Shown one piece after another: positions 14,971-20,023 of a stretch of 20,023 nt of DNA. Numbering within the stretch: position 1 is the first letter of the stretch; each line of letters opens with the position of its first letter. The notes under the pieces were generated by a model that was given only the letters and a program-made list of their open reading frames with translations, was not told the DNA's origin and did not search any database. A program made the translations under genes and the position numbers. Source of the stretch: a virus; IMG/VR virus record IMGVR_UViG_3300037245_000908, positions 1 to 20,023 of that record; one strand, 5' to 3'.

Positions 14971-16005
14971 TTAGTCTCGTTCAATTAAAAGTCCGGCCGC
15001 TGAATAGGGCCTGTCTGTACTCGGTGCCCTGGCACCACCTGTATTGGCAGTACCTGAGGAACCAGTGTTACTCGTTCCGTCGGCTCCTGTGGCACCCGTT
15101 CCACCGGCTCCTGTGGCAGCTGTACCACCTAAGTTAGTGTCACCGGGATCAACTGGGCTTGTCCAGAGATCTTCGTTGGGATCAAGATATGGATCAGCAG
15201 AAGTGACTTGGTGAACCAAACCGATCTGTTTCAGACCACCGTTTATAAATGTGTGTGTGGTGCCATTTTGATTGTACGAATAACGACCAGCCCACGACCA
15301 ACGGTGGGTATGTGCTCCCATAGTGTGAACGTGACTGGGACCAGTATGTGTATGGTTGGGGCCGGTATGCGTGTGACTCGGTCCGGTGTGAACGTGACTG
15401 GGACCGGTGTGTGTATGGTTTGTGGCAACCCATGATCCTACCAGATTTCCACCCTCTACATCATAGGCTTCTGATCCACCAACGATTGCCAGAAGACAAT
15501 CGGCCGGGCCACTGTGGGCTGACCAACCAACAGGTATGTCAGCAGCAGCATTATAAATGTACATTACCAGACCAGTGGGTGCATAGAGCACCTGCTCGTC
15601 TGCAGTATCTTTTGACTCAAGTGCTGCAACAGCAATGTCATTTGATGTCTCGTAGTCCACCAAATCAGATGTGTTGGTGGCTATGTCGTCACGAAACTCC
15701 ACAAGAATAATCTTGGGAAATCGAAGCTCACACTTCTCTGCTGTCGAGAAAGCAATAGCACTGGTGTCATCCTGTGCCCTGATAATTACGGTAAATACGT
15801 CTGTGCCACCGGTGTGCTCTGTGACCTTTACAATTTCACGAGCACCTGTATCCTTGATTAATGTGGCATAAAAGTAAGTGCCCCCACTCACCGAGGCAGC
15901 AGGAAATAGAGCACCATCCCCTGCCTCCAAAGTGATGGCAGTATCACTGTCTGTTATACCAGCAGCAAAAGTACCCTCGGCATTGTTTGAAAATTGTACA
16001 CCCAT
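14971..16005 (-). CDS. Collar-type tail fibre with His-x-His repeat
   Basis: 344 residues. TAGGAG lies nine bases before the ATG, inside the end of the preceding gene. Residues 1-110 look like a beta-rich attachment domain. Around 140-192 are features of the phage tail collar family: APTGLVMYIYN, then PVGW, then a glycine-rich turn. Residues 197-234 hold six H-x-H pairs spaced exactly seven residues apart (period HxHTGPS), as in T4 short-tail-fibre-type proteins where such histidines hold iron ions along the trimer axis. Residues 295-323 are a Gly/Thr/Ala repeat. The C-terminus RPYSAAGLLIERD is the usual end of collar fibres. The protein should trimerise and form a host-binding fibre or spike. 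The metal is not shown by the sequence. Confidence 0.85.
   Translation of the reverse strand: MGVQFSNNAEGTFAAGITDSDTAITLEAGDGALFPAASVSGGTYFYATLIKDTGAREIVKVTEHTGGTDVFTVIIRAQDDTSAIAFSTAEKCELRFPKIILVEFRDDIATNTSDLVDYETSNDIAVAALESKDTADEQVLYAPTGLVMYIYNAAADIPVGWSAHSGPADCLLAIVGGSEAYDVEGGNLVGSWVATNHTHTGPSHVHTGPSHTHTGPNHTHTGPSHVHTMGAHTHRWSWAGRYSYNQNGTTHTFINGGLKQIGLVHQVTSADPYLDPNEDLWTSPVDPGDTNLGGTAATGAGGTGATGADGTSNTGSSGTANTGGARAPSTDRPYSAAGLLIERD
15080..15118 (-). repeat. 24-bp repeat encoding Gly/Thr/Ala fibre tip segment
   Basis: The string CGGCTCCTGTGGCA occurs at 15081-15094 and again at 15105-15118, a 24-base period that encodes the GTGATGAD-type repeat of the fibre. It forms part of a longer Gly/Thr/Ser/Ala-rich stretch (residues 295-323) before the collar end motif. 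Confidence 0.6.
15304..15417 (-). repeat. Six-copy 21-bp repeat encoding HxHTGPS units
   Basis: The codons from His197 to His234 of the fibre repeat every 21 bases with small changes: Thr or Val between the histidines, Ser or Asn after Pro, and MGA replacing TGPS-type residues before the last pair. The array can gain or lose units in frame. Confidence 0.85.
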
Positions 16006-16007
16006 TA

Positions 16008-16709
16008 TTATATACTCCTAACTGTATCAGATCCCACGACTATAAAGTCCTGGGGTATCACCCGGCCGGGGTATTTCCCGGTGCCGGTTAGTGTTGTCTT
16101 CCTGGCCTCTCGAACTCCTCTCTTAAATTCCAAGGCAAATCCTGCAGCCACACTGGGATTAAACCAAGTGGCCTGGGGTATCGATAACACTTTGGCCAAG
16201 GCACCCGCTTGAACTATCTCGTGCCACTTCTCAAAGATAAATTCATCGACCTCTACTTGGCCACGTTTATACGTGACGACTGCTTGAGTGGTAACATCCT
16301 CGTCAATGTCAGCCTTTGGTGTGGGCCAAATTCTTATCTTATTCACATCGTCCGTAAGCCAGAACCTGGTCGGCCGACCGGACTCTGTATCTCTCCAGTT
16401 TGGGAGTCTGCCATCCATCTCTCGTTCAGTTGTCCGTATCAATGGGTCCTTGTCAGCAATCTTAATCTCGTCTATAGCAATAGTGCGATACCTATCCTGA
16501 GGGTATTTCAAAGTGTACGTGTGAACCTCTTCCTCAAACTGAATAGATGTTGGTGTCTTCTTTAGCAGCAATGCTTTGTTGCACAGATCGATGGCTGAGT
16601 TAATCAAATGAACCCTCAGCATGATGGGAGGTGCCCCATTACAGTACTGCATCATTTCGGGTAGAAATTCATTTAGCAGTGTGTAACCTGCTGATGCTTG
16701 TGCTGCCAT
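16008..16709 (-). CDS. Head-tail adaptor, gp11/gp4-like (T7 gp11 / P22 gp4 type)
   Basis: 233 residues with AAAGGA ten bases before the ATG. The order of motifs is that of short-tailed phage adaptors: an N-terminal helix with FLPEMMQYCNGAPP, then a helix with LRVHLINSAIDLCNKALL, a strand-rich middle with RPTRFWLTDD and KIRIWPTPK, and a C-terminal helix pair with WHEIVQAGALAKVLSIP followed by ATWFNPSVAAGFALEFKRGV. This final pattern (GAL..L..P...W.NP..A......F..GV) is a good signature of the family. The protein should form the ring that joins the portal to the nozzle and close the head after packaging. It follows the other adaptor gene by six bases. Confidence in the role is high; the closest named relative cannot be fixed without a search. 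Confidence 0.85.
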   Translation of the reverse strand: MAAQASAGYTLLNEFLPEMMQYCNGAPPIMLRVHLINSAIDLCNKALLLKKTPTSIQFEEEVHTYTLKYPQDRYRTIAIDEIKIADKDPLIRTTEREMDGRLPNWRDTESGRPTRFWLTDDVNKIRIWPTPKADIDEDVTTQAVVTYKRGQVEVDEFIFEKWHEIVQAGALAKVLSIPQATWFNPSVAAGFALEFKRGVREARKTTLTGTGKYPGRVIPQDFIVVGSDTVRSI

Positions 16710-16715
16710 ATTTTA

Positions 16716-17366
16716 TTATTCCTTTGATTCAGGGCCTGCAGCCTGTGAGGTTGCTATCTCGACCTGGAGTAAGTTAAAAAAGTTTTGCATATACATTGTG
16801 GCCTTCTGAAATTCAACGCCCTCATCATCAGTGACAAAAGCTTTGTACAACATATACTGCACGATAGGCTCAAAGAATACATCATTAATACCGAGGTCAT
16901 TGCCAGTGGCTGTCACTGCTGTGGGCAACTGGGAGACTTGCATCTCTACGTACACGTCCACATCGGAACCTACAGGAGGTGTCACATAAAATATTCTCGG
17001 ATTCTCTTTGTCATAGGAGAAGTTGTCAATCTCTGTGTCTCCAGATGCGGCCGGCCACAAGAGGTTTGAGTAGTTCAAATGCTTACGGTCCACTGGGGTA
17101 ATTATCTTACCTGCCGTTAATCCATCATCACCCATGTTTCGTGTGATGTCCAACATCCTCAATGCTGTAGAGGGCAGGGATTGCAAGACACCAGCCGCTA
17201 ACTGTATATTATCTGTCTGTGCCCCGGCATCAGGTCGAACCAGGATCAAGGCTCGAACAGAAGCATTCAAGTGCTTGATCCAAGTTGTTTCCCATATTCG
17301 GTCATAGCCAGTATCACCATACAGGCCAGCAGCATCTACTATATAGTCATTTGCTGTGAATGCCAT
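16716..17366 (-). CDS. DUF6682-like head-tail adaptor/virion protein
   Basis: 216 residues, starting at an ATG with AAGGAAA about ten bases upstream. The motifs are those of a widespread phage family (DUF6682 as I recall it): WIKHLNASVRALILVRPDA, then IQLAAGVLQSLPS, then LRMLDITRNMG. Such genes lie beside adaptor genes in podoviruses. The C-terminal half (VYVEMQVSQLP, then VFFEPIVQYMLYKAF) repeats the general plan of adaptors, strand followed by helix pair, so the protein may be a second ring component at the head-tail joint. The gene is six bases before the gp11-like gene and six bases after the 181-aa gene. Role by family and context; no biochemical motif is visible. Confidence 0.8.
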   Translation of the reverse strand: MAFTANDYIVDAAGLYGDTGYDRIWETTWIKHLNASVRALILVRPDAGAQTDNIQLAAGVLQSLPSTALRMLDITRNMGDDGLTAGKIITPVDRKHLNYSNLLWPAASGDTEIDNFSYDKENPRIFYVTPPVGSDVDVYVEMQVSQLPTAVTATGNDLGINDVFFEPIVQYMLYKAFVTDDEGVEFQKATMYMQNFFNLLQVEIATSQAAGPESKE

Positions 17367-17372
17367 GGTCGG

Positions 17373-17918
17373 TTAGTTTCCTTTTGCTTGGGCCTCGTCA
17401 TACTCTTTACGAAGCACGTCAATGTGTTTGATTTCATGCACGGTGTGCTGAAATCGAGGTACCTGCTTAGGTATGTACCGGATCTTTCCATCACGATCGA
17501 CATCCATCTTCATCTTGGTCATGATCGCATTCTGCAATACACCATCAATGAACTCTTTGGGTATCCAGACTTTTTTCTCACGGGGTATAATCAATCCTAT
17601 ACCATTTAGAGCCAGCTGGACGTACGGTAAATCATTCTCATCAGAACTGTAAAACGTAATCTCAACCATCATCCCACTTAGGGACTTATGAAGTTTACCG
17701 TTCTTTACCGGGTTGTGATCCTCAACAGTACCTTTCTCATCTATCGAAACGGCTTCCTTAGATTTGCCAGTCTGGGCATCAATAAGCTTCAAGATGTTAT
17801 TCAGCTTCTTTCTGTTAACAGATCCGGACTTTGCCAGGTAGTCTTCCTTGTCCAGTTCATACTTTTCGATGAGGTCCAGTAACTCTGTGTCCTTCTTTCC
17901 CATGTAATTTGTAGCCAT
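17373..17918 (-). CDS. 181-aa conserved-looking unknown between capsid and adaptor genes
   Basis: The ATG has AAGGAA eleven bases upstream. The N-terminal 50 residues are a charged, Leu-rich region, perhaps a small helical domain. Residues 83-135 contain a strand-rich pattern: MVEITFYSS, then VQLALNG with a following IIPREKKVWIP and a helix with FIDGVLQNAI. This NG....(I/V)R....V.(I/V)P pattern recalls a small phage protein often found just after the major capsid gene, for which I know no settled function. The last 30 residues are charged helix. The gene follows the 96-bp gap behind the capsid gene and is probably expressed at a lower level if the stem-loop there terminates part of the transcripts. 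It may be a minor head or connector protein. Confidence 0.75.
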   Translation of the reverse strand: MATNYMGKKDTELLDLIEKYELDKEDYLAKSGSVNRKKLNNILKLIDAQTGKSKEAVSIDEKGTVEDHNPVKNGKLHKSLSGMMVEITFYSSDENDLPYVQLALNGIGLIIPREKKVWIPKEFIDGVLQNAIMTKMKMDVDRDGKIRYIPKQVPRFQHTVHEIKHIDVLRKEYDEAQAKGN

Positions 17919-17929
17919 GATTTATTAAT

Positions 17930-17995
17930 TCCTTCCAACTAATAAAGTAAAAGTAAGGATGGCCGAGCCAGGGGGTAGCCCAACCCGGTCCATCC
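17930..17995 (-). terminator. Stem-loop with T-rich tail after the capsid gene (partial terminator or attenuator)
   Basis: On the minus strand GGATGG (17990-17995) pairs with CCATCC (17957-17962). A single bulged base (17989) is followed by three more pairs (17986-17988 with 17963-17965). The loop is about 20 bases. Reading on, the minus strand is T-rich (TTACTTTTACTTTATT, 17956-17941). It sits in the only gap larger than 40 bp in the operon. This fits partial termination that would keep capsid message higher than the genes behind it, but the T run is broken, so it is likely weak. Confidence 0.55.
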
Positions 17996-18014
17996 ATTAG
18001 GTTAAAACTTTGTC

Positions 18015-19073
18015 TTACGACAGATCGGATACAGCAACTTCCAGTCGAACCATCCAAAAGTCGTTCAGGATGATTGTTGCAGAATAGCCTTTCCAACCAA
18101 CGTGTCCACGCTGAGCCAATGGATCGGAATCACTTGCCTTCGGATTCACTACCATCGGGGTCATAGCATTAGCACCCTTGAAGGCCACGATACCATAAGC
18201 ATCACGGGCCAGGAACAGCATCGGGTACACATCAGCCTGTCCACCTGTCTCAAGGACATTGGTTCCACCGGAGTCACCACCACCCAAGAAGGGTTCGATG
18301 ATTGTGGTTGCCAAGTAACGTACGTCCTCAATCTTGCCAATCTCACCAGCCCATGGGGTCATGGTTCCGTATTTCTCAGCCGGTACGAAAGAACTGATAG
18401 CACGGAGATCAGGCTCCAGGTCGGGGTGAACGATACAAACAAATGCAGGGGCAATAGCTTCTGTCCCGTAAGCCGGTGTACTTTTCACAACGGATGTGAT
18501 CGGTTTGCCAAGCTGACGTTTCAGAAAACGTGTAACCTTACGTTGGTCATTCAGGGTAAACACTTTGTCAGTGGCCGAACGACTGGCATCACCCTGTGCA
18601 TAGAAGACGTTGGTACCAGCCTTCAATACGTTATATCGGGTTTTCTCAATCAGAACTGCAGCTTGCTCACCAAGAATATCAACGGCTTCTCTCATGATAG
18701 GATCTTCATGGGTGTCCATGATAACGTCAGTGATGACGGTACGATCACCGTACTGCACCAGTGTGGCACTGTAGTCGGCACTCTCAATCAGAGTAGCATC
18801 AGGAGTGACACCTTCTGTCAAGGTCTTGTTGGCCGGGTTAAAGTTGGTACCCTTGAAATATTCGTGGGGGTTAAAGTCACTTCCAAATGTCGAGGTAAAT
18901 GTACTGTCAAGAAAATACCGTCGGAACTGAATGGTCTTGGTAGACCTGGTCGGCAACGGTTTGGCCTGTCCAAACTTCTCAAGGATCAGCCAAGGCATAC
19001 CACGTTTCAGAAGATCACGAACCACGAAAGCTGCCGTACGGGGGGATATATCACCATATGTTAATGTACTCAT
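18015..19073 (-). CDS. Major capsid protein, N4-gp56 family type
   Basis: 352 residues; AGGAG lies 12 bases before the ATG. Sequence hallmarks of the N4-gp56 major capsid family are visible: an N-terminal helix with LLKRGMPWLILEKFGQ, followed by LPTRSTKTIQFRRY, then TLTEGVTPDA and the strand VQYGDRTVITDVI, and a long helix with ILGEQAAVLIEKTRYNVL; later parts have VCIVHPDLEPDLRAI and FLARDAYGIVAFKG, and the C-terminus ends in ILNDFWMVRLEVAVSDL. The length fits an HK97-fold subunit that assembles the icosahedral shell. It lies 36 bases after the scaffold-like gene and is followed by the stem-loop above. No delta-domain cleavage site is obvious, in agreement with a separate scaffold gene. Confidence 0.92.
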   Translation of the reverse strand: MSTLTYGDISPRTAAFVVRDLLKRGMPWLILEKFGQAKPLPTRSTKTIQFRRYFLDSTFTSTFGSDFNPHEYFKGTNFNPANKTLTEGVTPDATLIESADYSATLVQYGDRTVITDVIMDTHEDPIMREAVDILGEQAAVLIEKTRYNVLKAGTNVFYAQGDASRSATDKVFTLNDQRKVTRFLKRQLGKPITSVVKSTPAYGTEAIAPAFVCIVHPDLEPDLRAISSFVPAEKYGTMTPWAGEIGKIEDVRYLATTIIEPFLGGGDSGGTNVLETGGQADVYPMLFLARDAYGIVAFKGANAMTPMVVNPKASDSDPLAQRGHVGWKGYSATIILNDFWMVRLEVAVSDLS

Positions 19074-19109
19074 AATAATTTACTTCTCCTAATTCTATAT
19101 CAGGTAGAG

Positions 19110-20003
19110 CTATAAACCAGCATCCTTTGCTCCTTGATCAAAGTCATTCTTATCAACGGTCTTACCATCTGGTGTGCCCGTTTCTGAGTTAACTTCTCTC
19201 ATGGAGTTTAGTTTATCGTCAGCTGCTGTGTTCTTGTCGCCTACCTTTGTTAGCTGGGATTTCCAGCTGGTTTTGTCTTTGAACTCTGTGACCATATTAA
19301 TAACATCCTCAGCTTTACCTGAGTTATAAATGGTCTCAAGTGTCGGACGAATAAAGTCAGGCTGTTGATTGATCCAAGTTAACAACACTCCGGTGTTTAC
19401 CATTTCTGATAAGTCGGGGTGTACTTTCCGGATAGCTGTGGAGTGCTCATCTACTATCTTATCTTTTGCTGGGGTTGCCTCTGCAGGCTTGGCAGCAGGT
19501 ACTTTATCCGGAGCCGTCGTAACACCGTCGATACGTTTTTGCATAATATCAAAGGCAGTAGTCAACTCTGGGAAGTCTTTTTTAAAACGATCAAGCACTT
19601 CATTATCAGACTCAGTGGTGGCCTTTACCTTGGCAGCAGCAGCAATCTCCTCCTCGGAGGGGGCTTGCTTTTGTTTAGCTGATCCCAATTCGGCCTCTAA
19701 GTCTGTGGCCCTTTTGTTGGCTGCAGTGATCCTGCCGTTCCAACTGGAGGTCTTTTGCTTCTCCTTTGTTAACTCTTCTTCAAGAGCCTTAACTCTTGAT
19801 TGTAGACCGTCAACATCAGTAGGTGTTTTTATAATCTCCTCGGTAACAGGCACGTCGTCAGGCTTTATCTCGTCCTTAACAACTCCCTGGCCTGGAATCA
19901 AAACATCGGAATCGTCAGCTGCTGGCTTTTTGGTTGCATCATCATCAGGATCTTTTTTGGCTTCCCCAGCCACATCCTTATGTTCAGCATCCTTCTTAGC
20001 CAT
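19110..20003 (-). CDS. Scaffold-like head assembly protein (start uncertain)
   Basis: At least 297 residues. It is very rich in Asp, Glu, Lys and Ala and low in aromatic residues. Residues 1-60 look disordered, with many acidic residues. About 64-115 form a coiled coil (VKALEEELTKEKQK, then TDLEAELGSAKQK). About 130-270 form helices, and the last 40 residues are again polar. Composition and position directly upstream of the capsid gene match phage scaffold proteins, which line the procapsid and leave before packaging. Start: the ATG at 20003 has only a weak GAAGAG site, and the same frame stays open to the window edge (EEIAEA before the ATG), so the gene may begin further out. In another frame a TAA (19998-19996) lies eight bases inside, so an upstream gene such as the portal could also end here. 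Confidence 0.75.
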   Translation of the reverse strand: MAKKDAEHKDVAGEAKKDPDDDATKKPAADDSDVLIPGQGVVKDEIKPDDVPVTEEIIKTPTDVDGLQSRVKALEEELTKEKQKTSSWNGRITAANKRATDLEAELGSAKQKQAPSEEEIAAAAKVKATTESDNEVLDRFKKDFPELTTAFDIMQKRIDGVTTAPDKVPAAKPAEATPAKDKIVDEHSTAIRKVHPDLSEMVNTGVLLTWINQQPDFIRPTLETIYNSGKAEDVINMVTEFKDKTSWKSQLTKVGDKNTAADDKLNSMREVNSETGTPDGKTVDKNDFDQGAKDAGL

Positions 20004-20023
20004 AGCTTCGGCAATCTCTTCGT

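Noticed and set aside
14952-14984. Extended start for the Cys4 protein at 14984.
   Set aside because: It lies before the stop of the fibre gene and has no ribosome site; AAAGGGGG serves the ATG at 14951.
15080-15417. Repeats in the fibre gene considered as a diversity-generating retroelement target or CRISPR-like array.
   Set aside because: The repeats keep a coding frame of 7 or 8 residues, no reverse transcriptase or template repeat is seen, and there are no spacers.
17420-17440. HEIKH (residues 161-165) in the 181-aa protein looks like a zincin HExxH site.
   Set aside because: A charged Lys occupies a position that is uncharged in true zincin helices, no third ligand is evident, and the motif is in a charged C-terminal tail.
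18102-19064. A 320-codon plus-strand reading frame opposite the capsid gene.
   Set aside because: It is the mirror of a strongly supported capsid gene, has low-complexity mixed composition, no ribosome site and no recognisable domain.
1-20023. tRNA genes, integrase, attachment sites and insertion sequences.
   Set aside because: None could be recognised by eye on either strand; nearly all of the window is covered by coding sequence.

Overview
This window looks like the structural (virion) half of a podovirus-type tailed phage or a very similar prophage. The evidence is a dense minus-strand operon read from right to left. It encodes a scaffold-like protein, an N4-gp56-type major capsid protein, two head-tail adaptor-type proteins, a collar-type fibre, a tail nozzle (T7 gp12-like) protein, and a set of internal/ejection-type proteins ending in a 3039-residue giant. 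No tape measure, sheath or tail-tube gene is seen, which fits a short-tailed virion. The host cannot be named. The strong AGGAG-type ribosome binding sites in front of nearly every gene indicate a bacterial host with ordinary Shine-Dalgarno initiation.

Layout, in transcription order on the minus strand: scaffold-like protein (19110-20003, possibly reaching the right edge); major capsid (18015-19073); a 96-bp gap holding a stem-loop that may be a terminator or attenuator; a 181-aa conserved-looking unknown (17373-17918); a DUF6682-like adaptor (16716-17366); a gp11/gp4-like adaptor (16008-16709); a collar-type fibre with a His-x-His repeat (14971-16005); a 107-aa Cys4 protein (14628-14951); the tail nozzle protein with an inserted beta domain (12419-14635); a 53-aa protein (12256-12417); two alanine-rich internal-virion candidates (10987-12243 and 9905-10984); the giant protein (754-9873); and a 69-aa coiled-coil plus membrane-helix protein that could be a holin (537-746). 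Gaps are mostly 2-35 bp and one pair of genes overlaps, so this is probably one late operon. Portal and terminase would be expected beyond the right edge.

At the left end two plus-strand genes converge on this operon: the end of a cysteine-rich acidic protein with a zinc-ribbon-like tail (1-327) and a 31-residue single-helix membrane peptide (379-474). A symmetrical stem-loop flanked by A and T runs (487-525) lies exactly between the two converging units and should stop transcription from both sides.

The most interesting object is the giant protein. It begins with a lytic transglycosylase domain, as T7 gp16 does, but continues with a Gly-rich hydrophobic stretch, a long charged helical region, two separate zincin-like metallopeptidase motifs, a TSPQ-type domain seen in phage polyvalent proteins, and a C-terminal region resembling LPD38-type large polyvalent proteins. 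The likely picture is a virion protein ejected with the DNA: it cuts peptidoglycan, helps conduct DNA through the membrane, and brings peptidase or other activities into the host. Only the lytic transglycosylase call is firm. The rest is inferred from motifs.
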